64,000 bases of DNA from assembly GCA_958009055.1 (NCBI GenBank), contig OY253651.1, positions 620,001-684,000 on the forward strand, given 5' to 3'. A model generated the notes under the pieces. It made no database searches. It saw nothing but the letters and a program-made list of their open reading frames with translations, and was not told the origin of the DNA. The position numbers and the translations under genes are program-made. This DNA comes from Choricystis sp. odSpoLacu1. Lineage: Eukaryota > Chlorophyta > Trebouxiophyceae. How positions within the stretch are numbered: the stretch's first letter is position 1; each line of letters starts with the position of its first letter. Of the stretch, positions 12,808 through 24,400 are shown in pieces.

Positions 12808-14409
12808 TCACTTGGTCTTGGCCAGGCGCGACGCTTTGCGCCCCCCCCCCGTGCGGATGGGCGCCTCCACGATGGAGGCCTTGCGCTTCATGGCGCCCGC
12901 CCCGCCGCTCCCCGACGCTTGGGACGCGTCCATGTGGACGGGGGCCGCCGCGCCGACCGACGGCGGCGACGGCGGCGCGCGGCGCGCGGCGCGCGGCGCC
13001 GCGCGCCGACGCGGTGGCGGCCGTGCCGCCCGCGGACGCGATGCCGCCGTCGGCAGAGGCGTCCGCCGCGGCAGCAGCCGCAGCTTGGTCGCGCTTGGCG
13101 TCCGCCGCGGCAGCGCGCGATGCGGCGACCGTGCCGAGCAGCTTGCCGCCGCGGCGCGCGGCGGCGCGGCGGGGCGCCCCCCCCGCCACCGCAAACCGGT
13201 CGTCCGCCTCGCGGCGCAGCACGCCTTCATCCACCAGCGCGTCGCACGCGCGGGCCAGGGCGGCCACCGACAGCGAGGCGAAGCGCGTCATGACGTCGGT
13301 CAACTCCACCGCGCCGCGCCCGGGGACCGCCACATAGTTGCGCAGCGTGGCCAGGGCGTCGGTGACACCGGGAGGGGAGGAGTCGACGGCGAGGGGGGCG
13401 GCGGCGCCTGTGCCGGTGGCGCCCGTCATCGCGGACGCTTCGCAGTCGGCCGACGCCACAGGCTGCGACGCGGGCATCCCCGCCGCCGGCGTCGCCGCAT
13501 CCAGGGCCGTCTTGACGCACAGCCCCACCGCGTGGTGGGCGGTGGCCAGGGCGCCCGCCGGCAGGACGAAGGGTTTGTGCGGGAAGTGGGCGGCGGCCGC
13601 GTCGAGGGGCAGCGGTTTGAAGCGGGGCGGCTCATAGTCGGCGGGCGCGTCGTCCGTGTACGCCAGCTTGATGAACAGGAAGCGATCGGCGGGGACGGGG
13701 GTGAGGGTGCCCGCCACCTGGACCAGGGTGCGGATCATGGTGACGATCTGGTGCTTGACGGAGGCGACGGTCGCGCGCGCGTCGGGGGCGGGGGGAGCGT
13801 GCCGCGCAGACGCCGCGCGGCCGCCGCGGGACACCGCCACCGAGGGCGCGCCATTCCCGCCATACGCAAAGTCAAACACGTACTCCTCCAGCAGGCGGGT
13901 GCAGGCTTCATCGGCGGCGACGCCAAAGGTCATGCGGGAGAGGAAGCGCTTGGCGAGTGCGTCGGCGACGCCCACCTCCACCCACTCCACCAGCGCGCGG
14001 GACGCGGGGCACGTGGGTTGCAGCACCTGGATGCGCAGGCCGTCCAGGTTGGTCATGTCCACGGGTTTGAAGCAGGCGTCGGGGAAGAGGCCGCGCAGGT
14101 GGGCGACGTGGAAGACGGACTGAGAGGAAGGGTTGGGGGGTTGGGAGGTGTGTGTCGCCGTCGCCGGTGCGCAGCCTCGTTCCGCCTCGGCGCCCCCCAC
14201 AATGCGTGCACAGGCGTCAGCGACCCCAAGAACAGCAAACGAGGCGGGCGGGAGGTGGAGGGGGTGGAGTGGGGGATGTACGCGCGCGTGCCTTCCCCCC
14301 TCCCCTCGGACCGCCAAAAAAAACTCACCACGCGCAGCAGGCAGCGCACCAGCTCGGCCGACTCGGTGGCCGAGATGGACTCGGTGCCGGTGACGACGGC
14401 GGGGGGCAT
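12808..14409 (-). CDS. HOP1: HORMA-domain protein, HOP1/ASY1/HORMAD type (frame break near C-terminus)
   Basis: Exon 1 (14329-14409) encodes 27 residues ending SAELVRCLLRV. Exon 2 begins at 14119 with SVFHVAHLRGLFPD, rebuilding the start of a HORMA domain. The domain continues through LLEEYVFDFAYGG and FLFIKLAYTDDAP, then a winged-helix-like segment (LRNYVAVPGRGAVELTDVMTRFASL). Meiotic HORMA proteins organise chromosome axes and promote crossover formation. A basic tail with good codon bias (GAMKRKASIVEAPIRTG, then RKASRLAKTK and stop 12808) lies in a different frame from the HORMA part. The frame changes somewhere in the CG-rich stretch about 12950-13040. An assembly indel is likeliest; an unrecognised intron is possible. 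Confidence 0.8.
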
Positions 14410-14598
14410 GGTGTGTGGGTGGGTGGTGGGGGGGAGGGTGGAGGCGCGGCATGGGAGGAAACGAGCTGTGAGCTGTGGGCGCGGCCGCGACTCTCTCCGA
14501 CGCCCACGCACGCTCACTCTTCTCCGCAACTTCTCTCCCTTCCTCCTCCTTCCTCCCTCGTCCCCCCCTTCACGCACCCAACGCTCTCTCTCCCCGCA

Positions 14599-15461
14599 AT
14601 GCAGGCCTTCCGCCTGGCGCCCGCCCCCCGCGCCCGCGCCCCCGCGCGCCGCGCACCGGTGACCGTCGCGGCGTCGCCGCGCGCGCCCGAACCCCAGCCC
14701 TCGCGCCGGTGAGTGAGAGTGGGGAGGCAGGGGGAGAGAGGCCAGGACGTGCTGTGATTGCGCGTGTGATTGGAGGCGTGGCAGAGCAAGCTGAGGGAGA
14801 GAGGCACAATGCACCACACAAAACAAACCCTCCCAGCGACCTCGTCCTCAACTCGGTCAATGTCGCCGTCCTGGCCTCCCTCTTCAACTGGGGTACCACG
14901 CCCCGTCCCTCGGGCCTGGGCGTGAAAACGATCAACGGCACCCAGATCCTGTCGCTGTGCCCGGCCACGCCCAACTGCATCTCCACCGCGGAGGAGGCCA
15001 ACGATCTGAAGCACTACGTCCCCCAGTGGACGTTCAACCCGCCGGGCAGGAAGGCCAAGAAGACGGTGGCGGAGGCGATGGAGGAGTTGGCGACCGTGGT
15101 GGCGCGTGAACAGCCTGACAAGTTTGTGCCTCAAATCATTGAGAAGACTGACACCTACCTCTACGCCGAATACACGTCCCCCACGTTTGGCTTCGTGGAC
15201 GACGTGGAGTTCCTGTTGAAGGACAACGGGGAGGTGGAGTACAGGAGGTGAGATGAGAGGGGAGATGTGTGTGTGTGAGAGGGGTGGGCGTCCTCTTTCG
15301 TCCGATCACTCACGCCTTTTCCCCCCAACACACACACACACACACACAATAGCGCCAGCCGCATCGGCGAGTCCGACGGTGACATCAACCGCAAGCGCAT
15401 CAAGGCGCTGCGCAAGGCGCTGGAGCCGCTCGGGTGGAAGTCGATCGCGGCGATTGAGTGA
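14599..15461 (+). CDS. DUF1499 protein with organelle-type leader
   Basis: Three exons: 14599-14708, 14837-15247 and 15353-15461; 209 residues. The leader (MQAFRLAPAPRARAPARR) is Arg/Ala/Pro-rich and lacks acidic residues, as in plastid transit peptides. DUF1499 hallmarks follow: LSLCPATPNCIS, the IIEKTDTYLYAEYTS segment, FVDDVEFLL, and SASRIGESDGDINRKRIKALR, which is split by the last intron inside its first Ser codon. Plant and algal members are plastid proteins of unsettled function. Splicing rejoins an AG|C serine codon, confirming the junction. A CA repeat directly precedes the last splice acceptor. Confidence 0.88.
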
Positions 15462-15576
15462 AAAGAAGACGATGAGAGAGAGTTTTTCGCGTGATCCCCC
15501 CTTTTCCATCACGTTGTTACGGAGCTGTCCGCTTGGTTGTTCACACACGCACACACAGCCGTTTCTCTCTCTCATT

Positions 15577-18374
15577 TCACGCGCGCGCCTTCTTGCGCAA
15601 AAACGGGTTGGCCCCGACTGCCGCGCCACCCCCCTCCGCCGCCGCCCGCTTCTCCGCGGACGCGGGCGGCGCTCCAGCAGCCAGTGCGTTGCCGTCGCGC
15701 GTCGACAGCGGGGTGGGGGCGGCGGCGGCAGCGCCGCGCAGGAAGGGGTTGGCGTCGCCACCGGGCGCGGGCGACGCGGTCGCGCCGCCCGCCCCCAGCG
15801 GCGCGGGGGACGCATACTGTGGAGCAGCGGGCGGGGGGGGCGCCACCCCCCCCGCATCCACCGCGGACCGGGCCTCGATCAGGGCGGCGACGCGGTCGGC
15901 AAGGGCGGGCGCGCGCGCGCGCGGTTGGCGAGCGTGAGCGCACCATCCAGCGCGCGTGGCGTGGCCAGCGCGGCCGCCACCTCCAGCGCGCGCTCCAGGG
16001 CGCCCGCCTTGACGGCGGCGGCGTACAGCTGGATGAGGGCGCGGTCGGCGGCGACTTCGGCGGCGGCCAGGGCGGCGTCCGCGTCGGCGGCGGCGTCCGG
16101 GGGGAGGGAGGGGTCGGCGGCCGCGGCTCTGGTAGCCGCCGCCGCCGCCCCAGCCAGCAGCGCGTCGGACGCGCGGTCCACGTCCCCACCATCCACCGCC
16201 AGGGCGGGCGCGGCCAGCGGCTCCAGGGTGACGAGGGGGCGGTCTGACGGGTAGGGCGCGCCGCGCGGGCACACGACCGCGTGCAGCCGCCCGCCCGCCA
16301 CTCCCACCGGCCACACGGTGGCACCATCCGGCGTCCCAGGAGACGTGCGCGCGTCAAAGGCGGGGGTCCAGGGGGAGGCGGCGTCGGAGCCGCGCAGGCG
16401 GAGGACGCCGGCCGAGTCGAGCGTCGCGGCGCGGCCGTCGTCGCAGAACGCGAGCCACGTCAGCGTCGCCCCCGGGGACAGGGGGAGGGACGCGGCAGGG
16501 GCTAAAGCCGCCCCAGTGGTGCCGCACAGCAGGGCCAGGGCGAGGCCCTGGTCGGCGGGGTGGGGCGGGGCGTGGGCGTGGAAGGCGGCGGCCACGACGC
16601 GGCCGCGCGCGGCGAGCGCGACACCGTCGCCCGGCAGGGCCACCACCGCCGTCTGCGCCCCGCCCAGTGTGAACAGGCGCAGCGTGCGCCGCCCCGTGAT
16701 GGCGGCGGCGAAGCCGTCGGAGGCGGCGATGGCGCGGGGGGGGTCGCCCGGGGGGAGGTCGACGGTCCAGTCGCCGCCCCCCGCCCACGCGCCAAACGCG
16801 CGGAACGCGAGGACGCCGCCCCCGCCATCGGACGCGGGGGGGGCAGCATACAGCGCCCCCCGCCGCGACAGGGAGGCGCATGTGAAGCCGTAGTAGTCGT
16901 TGAGCAGGGGGACGCGGCGCGCGGCGACGTCGTGGAGGGTGACCTCCACGACAGCGTGTGTGGCGGCCCTCCCACTGCCACCACCCGCCGGCCGGGAGCT
17001 GATGCAGCCGTCCAGCGTGTAGGCGAGCCACCTGTGGCGAGCGCCCGGGGGTGGGTGGGTGGCGCCGGGAGCGATGGGGGGTTGGGGGCGGTGGAGCGCG
17101 CGCGGCGCGGCGGCCGCGCGCGGCGGCGTCGACCCGCGCCGGTCGTGGCTCTCCTCCATGTCTTCGTCTTCGTCGTCGTCGCCGCCGCCGCCCTCCACTG
17201 CATCCAGCATGGCGTCCGGGTCGCCCACGGGGGGAGGGCCGTCGGCGGGGACGGGCGCGGGCCACGACGCGAGCGCGCCGTCGACCGTCAACACGGAGAG
17301 ACCGCTGCCCGCGGGCGCCCACGCGACGCCCGCCACGCCCTCCGGCACGGACGCGGTCGCCACCAGCACGCCTCTGGGCGCGTCCCACACCGCGATGGAG
17401 CCGTCATCGCCTCCCGACGCCAGAAAGAGGCCGTTGGGGGAGAAAGCCTGGGACGTGACGGCGCGCGCGGTCGTGTGCCCCCCCTCCAGCCGGGACGCAG
17501 CGGGCGTCCACGCCAGCCGCTCGATCAACTGGATGCACGCGCCATCGTCGCCATCCACGGGAGCCGCCAGCGCCAGCAGGGAACCGTCCGGGTGCCACGC
17601 GACGCCGACGCGGTCTGCGCCGCCCGGGTCGATGCGGGGGGCCGCGTTTCTGCGCGCGGCCACCTTGGCCCCACTGTCCGCCCTCCACACGGTCAGCCCG
17701 CCATCCGCCCCCACCACCGCCACAAACTCGCCCTCCGGATCGAACGCCAGGCCGCGCGTGTATGCGGGCGTCGGCAGCGTGCGCAGCAGGGTGGCATCTG
17801 AAGGAGAAACGAGTTTCACACCATCATCATCCCCCGCGGCCGCCAGCAGGGCGCCCGTGGGGGAGAAGGCCAGGCAGCGGGGGGGCAGGGTGAAGCGGGT
17901 GACGACTTTGTCGGCGGTGCAGGCGGGGTAGGTGAAGGTCTGGGGAGTGGTGGTGGGGTGGGTGAGGGTTGGTTCGTCGTGCCTGTTGTTTTTTCGAGCG
18001 GCATTCGAGCGCGCGCGCGCGGACCGAAGAGAGAGCGCCCCCGCCTCCCTCCTCCCCCTCTTCCCATCCAAACTCACCCGCACAAAGTTGCCTTCATCCC
18101 CCACCGCAAACGCGGCCCCGCCGGGCGCCACCGCCACGCACGTCAGCGGCGGGCGCGCGCCGTCGCCGCTCGGCGCGACGCGCTTGAGCGGGGCCGCGGT
18201 CGCGCCCGCGCCCCGCACCGCCAGCTCGCCGTCCGCGCCCACGGTGAGCAGGGCCAGGTTGGAGCCGTCGGGGAGGGGAGGGGAGGCGTCCAGGGGGGGG
18301 GCGTAGGCGAGGCCGCCGCACCCGACGCCGGCGTGGGCGGGGGTGGTGCTCAGGGCCAGGGGGGAGGGAGCCAT
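15577..18374 (-). CDS. CTF4: CTF4/WDHD1 (AND-1) replisome adaptor (one frame break)
   Basis: Exon 1 is 18078-18374 and exon 2 is 15577-17939. The N-terminus is a WD40 propeller (ACTADKVVTRFTLPPRCLAFSP, then repeats with LASGGDDGSIAVWD). After an acidic linker (GGGGDDDEDEDMEES) comes the SepB-type second propeller beginning RHRWLAYTLDGCI, then a helical bundle (ALERALEVAAALATP). The C-terminus has two NPFLR motifs in separate Ala-rich segments and ends KKARA. CTF4 links CMG helicase to polymerase alpha-primase. The frame changes at the alternating GC run 15909-15923: one frame stops soon after LANRARA, the other continues ALADRVAALIEARSAV. An indel in that run is the simplest reading. The promoter is shared with the SPOC gene. 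Confidence 0.88.
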
Positions 18375-18587
18375 TGCGAGTGTTTGTGTGCGTGGGGGAG
18401 TGTGTTGGGGTCGTGCACAGCGTGGGCGCGGCCTCCTCCCTCTGTGAACACGCGCGCAGAACGAAGGACAGTTGGGTGTGCAATCGAGCAGAAAAGTCGC
18501 TCGCGACACACACAAAAGAGAAAAGAATCGGTCTGCTGGTCGCGCGTGCGCGCGTGCAGCACAGCAGACCTCCTGCACGCCACACAC

Positions 18588-20599
18588 ATGACTGACGCCT
18601 CTCGCAAGCGTCTCGCCCCCGGCGGCGCCGACGGCCGCGCCGCCAAGCGCGGCGGCGGCGGCGGCGGCGCTCGCGCGGACGACGCTGCGTCGCTGGCGGC
18701 GGCCGTGTGGCCCGCCTTCGCGGCCGCGGCGGGCGGCAAAGGCGGGGACGAGGCGGCGCGGGCGGTGGACGCGTGCTTGGATGTGGGGCCAGGTGAGGGA
18801 ATGGGAAGGAGAAAAAAACGCGGACGGGCTAGAACGCCTGCCTCCCCCCCACACACCCTCCACCCTCCCCCTCCCCTCCCTCCAGCCTCTGCCGCCACCC
18901 GCCTCGCGCTGCGCGCCCTGCCCATGCTACTCACCGCCTTCCCCGCCCGCCGCATGGCGGCCGCCTCCCTGGCGGCCGACACACTTGCAGAGGGGCCGCC
19001 CTCTGCCGCCGCCGACGCGGCGGCCTGCCTGGGCCGCGTCGCGGCGGCCGGCGTGGACGACGAAGCCTGCCGCACCGCGGTGACCGCGCTGGTGGCGGCG
19101 GCTGGGACGGCCGCGGTGGAGGCGGCGTTGGCGGCGGTCGCTCCCGCCGCGCTCGTGGAGGACGGGGAGGCCCCCCCCCCCCGCCCCTCCCCCCCCCCGC
19201 GGCCGCGCTCAAGGACGCCATGGTGACGGCACCACGCACCGTGATCGCCGCCCTGGCTGCCGCCACGGGCAGCGGGCGCGACCGCCGCGGCGGCGCGCGC
19301 GGCGCGCTGGCGTCCCTGTCGCGCGCCGGCCGCGACGGCGCGCCCCCCCTCGGCGGCGCCCTGCTGCCGACTGCCGCCGACCGGGACTGGTTGACCGGGC
19401 TTATCGATGCCGTCGCGAGTGGGCGGGCTCCGGGCGGGCGGGACGGGCGGGACGCTCTGACTGCCCTTGCGACAGCGCTGCCGCCGCCGCGCGCGGCGCC
19501 GCCCGCCGCGCGGCGCGCGTGGGCGCCGCCCCCTCCCGCCCCTCCCGCCCACCCCGACAAGCCGCACGGCGTGGCGCCCCGCCTGTGGGTGGGGCCACTG
19601 CCCGCCGGCGCGTCCGCCGCGGACGCGGCGCGCGCTGTGGTGGCGGCTTGTGAAAAGTGGGCCACCACGTCTGCCCCGCCCCCCACCGCCGTCGCCCTGG
19701 CCGCCGACGCCACTGCCGCCGTGTTGGACTATGAGGACGTCACAGCGGCCGCCCTGGCGTATGAGACGTTGGCGGGGGCAGACGTTGGGGGCGCCACCCC
19801 CGCACGTGTCTTCTTTTGTGACGCGGCCAGAGGCGCCGCCGCCCCCACCGCCGCCCACGCGTTTGTGCCGGCCGTCGCGTCCGCGGACGCGGAGGCCGCC
19901 ACCCTGGCGGCCCTGACGGCGGGCGGCGCGGCGCCACCCACAGGGTTGCTGCGCGTGGGGGGCGCGGCCCCTGGTGTGCTGCTGGCCTTCGCCTGCTGGG
20001 GCGATGTGGCGGACGCGCTGGCCGCCCTGGATGGTGGTGGCGGCAGTGGTGGCGGCAAGGCTGCGCGCGCGGGTTCGCCCCTGTTCCGCGCGAGCGACGA
20101 TGGTGGTGGCGCGGGCGCCCCCGCGGCCGCGCCTGCCGCTGCCAACGGCGCCACCACCACCCCCTCCACCACCCTGACCTGGCGGGGCGGCCTGTCCAAG
20201 GGTGGCGCCCCCGTGTGCGAGCTGACGGTCGTCAACGCGCCCACACCCCGCCCCGGCGCCTCCTCCTCTGCCGCCGCGCCGTCCGAACCCACCGCCTGGC
20301 CCCCCATCCTGGACGTCGCCCTGCGCGCCGACCGCGCCCACATCCTGGCCGCCCATGACCCGGCCGCCCACGCCGTCGTCGCGCTGGCGTTGGCCCCGGG
20401 ATCCGACAGTGCGGACCGCTCTCGCTTCATCGAGTTTCTCAACGCGCTGGCCTCCCGCTCCCGGGCGGGCGTGTGCGAGGCCGGCCTCGGCGGCCGCTCC
20501 GTTGTGCTGGTGCCCCCGTCGGCGTCGGTGGCGGCGAGGCTGGGGGCGGCGTGGGAGCCGCAGGAGTGCGTGTTTGCGATTGTGCGGCCGCCCGCGTGA
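18588..20599 (+). CDS. FPA-like SPOC-domain protein with helical N-terminus (one frame break)
   Basis: Exon 1 is 18588-18792 and exon 2 is 18886-20599. The first about 300 residues are Ala-rich helices of HEAT-like appearance. An RRM-like segment follows (PRLWVGPLPAGASAADAAR, later AAVLDYEDVTAAALAYETL). The C-terminus is a SPOC domain: LTWRGGLSKGGAPVCELTVV, WPPILDVALRADRAHIL, RSRFIEFLNALASRSRAGV, ECVFAIVRP. Plant FPA, which controls poly(A) site choice, joins RRMs to SPOC. SPOC domains bind phosphorylated RNA polymerase II tails. The frame changes inside C12 (19171-19182) or C10 (19189-19198); both sides are well-biased coding sequence. Whether the helical N-terminus belongs to the same protein is inferred from continuity. 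Confidence 0.78.
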
Positions 20600-20717
20600 G
20601 AGGGGAGAGGGGTCTTGTTTTTTTTTCTCTTTTCTTCTTGTGGTGTTGTTACAGCACCAGTCTCAGCTCTTCATTTCACGCGCGTGCAAAGAAGAAACAC
20701 GTTACACCTTTCTATTG

Positions 20718-21269
20718 TCACCCCTTCAACTCAAACTGAGCGACGCGCGCCCACCCCTCCACCTCCCCCTCTGTCGCCCACACCTCCACAAAGCCGCCGG
20801 TCCACCCCACCTCGTCCAGGCGCAGGCTTGCCTCCGCGTCCGCCGCCACGGACGCCGCGGCGGCCGCGTCGTTTGTGTAGACAAGGGACAGGTGTGGCTC
20901 AAACCGGCCGCCTCCTCCGCCTCCAGACACCGCGGCCGCCAGGGCGGCCGCCGTCTTGCCGCCCTCACACAGGGGCCCTGTCGTCGCCGCCGTCAGGAAG
21001 GCGGCCTTGTGGTAGGAGGTGCCCGTCGCGACACCATCAAACTTAACGCCCACGCAGGCCGGCAGCAAGGCCGCCAACGCCCGCCCGCCCGCGGTCGCGT
21101 CGTCAGTGGACGTGACAAACGCGCCAGCCAGCGTGACGTGGGGCTCAAACCGGGGGGACGATGACGCTGCCGTCGCGCGGTCGATGGCGCTGGCCAGCAG
21201 CGCGCGCGCGGGGTGGTCGACAGGCGGCGTCAGCCACCACGAGTGCAGGGAGCGAGGAGGGACCGTCAT
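20718..21269 (-). CDS. Plant-type cyclic phosphodiesterase (2H family)
   Basis: Intronless, 183 residues. Both signature 2H motifs are present (EPHVTL and EPHLSL), each supplying the His and Thr/Ser pair that acts on 2',3'-cyclic phosphates. The opening SLHSWWLTPPVDHPARALL resembles plant CPDase, which opens ADP-ribose 1'',2''-cyclic phosphate made during tRNA splicing. The length fits the plant enzyme. It converges on the SPOC gene, with 118 bases between stops. A functional link with the tRNA-splicing endonuclease subunit at 33.7-34.6 kb is plausible but not shown by position. Confidence 0.85.
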   Translation of the reverse strand: MTVPPRSLHSWWLTPPVDHPARALLASAIDRATAASSSPRFEPHVTLAGAFVTSTDDATAGGRALAALLPACVGVKFDGVATGTSYHKAAFLTAATTGPLCEGGKTAAALAAAVSGGGGGGRFEPHLSLVYTNDAAAAASVAADAEASLRLDEVGWTGGFVEVWATEGEVEGWARVAQFELKG

Positions 21270-21491
21270 GTGGGTGCCTTTCCACAGAGAGAGAGCAGGC
21301 TTGGAAGCAAGACTTTTGTGGAAGCAATCGAACGGCAAAAGGGGAGAGTGATGCCATCGGTCGAAAAACACACAAACATCCCTTTGTTCAAAAGGCTGGC
21401 CGCCTCCTCCTCCTCCTCGACAGCCCGCCGCACCTGTGCGTGGGCGTCGCCCCTGAGCGTAGCGTGCGTCAGCCACTTGCCCGTTTCCCCA

Positions 21492-24400
21492 ATGGCGACC
21501 GCGGGGGGCGCGCCGCCCACGCCGCCCGCGCTCATCGAGCGCGGCGAGTCGATCCTGACGGCGGCCCAAGTGCGGGTGGTGAGTTGTGCTGTGGTTGTGT
21601 GTGCGTGTGTGTGTGTGTGTGCGGAGAAAAAGATCGGGAAAAACTGAGCGACTCATCCCTCCCCCCCTCACTCTCAGGCTGTCCTCCCTGTCGGCGACGT
21701 GCCGCCCCACCTCCTGCCCGCCTACGCCTCCCTCATCACCCGCCACACGTCCATCGAGCTAGCTTCCCTGGCCACCTTCTACCGGGAGGCCGCCAAGTCG
21801 CCCTTTCGGTCGCTGCCGTGGCGGCGCGGCGTGCTGAGGCTGCGGCTTGCTCCCCTCGGCGCGGCCGCCCCGCCTGGTGCACCCCCGCCACCGCCGCCGC
21901 ACCCGCCCCTGGCTGCACTCCACATGCACCGCAAAGTGTTGGCGGTGGTGGGGGTGGCACATGCGCCTAGTTGGAGGAGCGAGAATGGAGAAAGCAGTGA
22001 CCCCACCCACGGCCTGCGCGCCGCGGCCGACGCGTTTGTGGCGGCCGCTCGGACGGCCGCCCCCGATGCAGCCGTGTTGCGGCTGTTTGCGTTCGAGGTG
22101 GACCCAGAGGCGGCCGCCGCGGCGGGCGGCGGCGGCACGCCGCCGGGGGGTGACGCGTCGCCCTCGCGCTCTGCTTCTGGCGGCGACTCCCTGCGCTACG
22201 TGATGCCGTTTCCGCCCACCGCGCCACCATCGCCGCGGCGAGGGGCGGGGGAGGGCGGAGACGACAACACCAGCCGCGCCACCTCCCCCGCGCGCCCGCA
22301 GTCCCCTCCCGCAGACCCGGCCACCGCCCTCGCCGGCCACGCCGCCGTCCTCATGTGCGAGCTGGCGGCGGCCCTGCTGGCGGAACTGGAGCGGTACGCG
22401 CTGTCTGCATCGCCCGCGGCCATGGCTTTGGCGACTGACGCTGACGGCGATGCGGCGGGGTGCGCCCCGCCCCCCGCCCCGGGGGACGACGACGCCTCCC
22501 GCCGCCGCCGCTACGCCCGCCTGGCCAAAGCGCTGGGTGATGCCGCCCTGTTGGCGGGATCGCCGAGGGATGCAGCGACCCATCATTCCACAGCCGCCGA
22601 TCTGGCGAGGACTGCAGGGGACGGCACGTGGGCAGCCGCCGCCCTGGAAGGCCTGGCCGCCGCCAACGCGCTGGCCCTGCTGCTGCCGCGCACAGGGTCG
22701 GGGGATGGGGTGGACGGTGGTGGTGGCGAGGGGGCGGCCTCCCCCCGCGTTGGAGAGGTGTCGCCATCACTCGACGCTGGTGACGCTGGTGACGACGACG
22801 ACGCGCTTTGGCGCGCGCTGCGAGGCGCGGGCGCCGTCGCCGCCGTCGGCCCCCTGCTCGCCGAAGCCCGCGCCACCGCCCGCCGCCGGTGTGGCCCCGC
22901 CCTGGCGGTCGGGTTTGCGGCGAGGTCGGCCCGCTTCCTCGCACGCGCGTCCCCGCCCACCGCCGCGCGCGCGGCGGTGGGGGCGCTCGCCGCAGAGTGT
23001 GCGGCCGCCGTCCCCTCCATCCCCTCCCCCGTCGACCGCCTGGCCGCCCTGGCGGAGGCAGCGGATGTGGCGTCTTTGGCCGGGCTGGCGCGGAAGAGGG
23101 CCCTTCTGCTGTGGCAAGCGGTGGAGCTGTGCCACGGCGCGGCCGACCCCGACGCGCGCGTGTTGGCCGACGCACTGGCCGCCTTGATGCCGGTGGACGG
23201 TGGTGGATCGGTGCACGGTGGTGGAGCAGGGTCTTCCACCACCACCGGCATCCCCGCCCACTGGCCGGTCGTGGCGGCGGGCGCGCTGGAGGGCGCGCTG
23301 TCTGCCGCCATCGCCTCTGGCGCCCACGCGTCTGTCTGGGATGCAGCCGCCGCCCTGCTTTCCCGCCACGCGCCCCTGCTGCCTGCATCTCGCCAAGACG
23401 TGCTGGCACGCACCCTGGACGCGGCGGCGGCTCAAATGGCGGCGGGCGACCGCGCGCGGCCGGGGGTCGGCGCGGGGCCGCCCCCACTGTTGGCCTGGGT
23501 GGCGACCCCCCACCCCTCCGGCGACGACGCACCCCGCCCCCTGGAAAAGGATGGCTGGCCCGCGCCGCGGGGGCGCAGCAAGGGGCGGGGAGACGGCCCC
23601 TTCATCTTTTCGGCTCTTGGGGGCGAGCGGCGCGCGGCGGCAGCGACACCCGCCGCGGGCCCTCCACCCACCTTTGCCGCGGGGGAGCCGGTGCGCGTGG
23701 ACGTGGAGGTGACCAACCCGGCCTCGATCCCCGTCCAAGTGGAGAGGCTGACCCTGGAAGCAGAGCTGGTGGAGGAGGCGGCGGGGAGTGGTGGCGGCGG
23801 GCGCGGCACAACCGCGCGCAGCCGTGCGTGGCGCCCCGCCCCGGTCGCCCTCTGGCTGCCCCCCTCCACCCCGCCCACCGTCGTGTCACTGGGCGGCACC
23901 CCCACCCGCCCCGGCACATACAGGCTGCTCGGGTGCCGCGTCGTGGCGAGGGGCGGCGTCAGCTGGATGGCGCCGTTTGGCGCGCGGAGGGCGCCGCCCC
24001 CGCGCGGCACGCGCGTCGCGGCCCGTCTCGGCCTCGCCCCGCCCCGCCCCCCGCCACCCGCCGACACCACGCTGACCGTGTGTGGCGCCCTGCCCCGCCT
24101 CAGTGTGGTGGTGACGGCCCCCGACACGAGCGCGGGCCCCCACCCCGCGGCCGACGCAGCGGCGGCGCGGCCGCGCGACCCGGGGGAACGCGATGACGCG
24201 CCGCCGCCGCCCCCCGCCCACGGCGACGCTGGCGCCAGTGGCACTCCCGCCAGCGCCGACCCCCCCCCCCCCGCTGCGCCTGGTGGCTCGCCACGGCCAG
24301 GTGGTGCGCGCGACGCTGACGCTGGCGGCCACGGCTGGGGGCGCCCCCGTCGCCGCGGCGCGCGCGGCGCTCGACACGCGCCGGTCGGGCGCGCCCGCCG

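Noticed and set aside
12808..13230. Separate small Arg-rich gene at the end of HOP1
   Set aside because: Its N-terminal part is out-of-frame HOP1 sequence and only the last about 45 codons show real bias, fitting the HOP1 C-terminus after a frame break.
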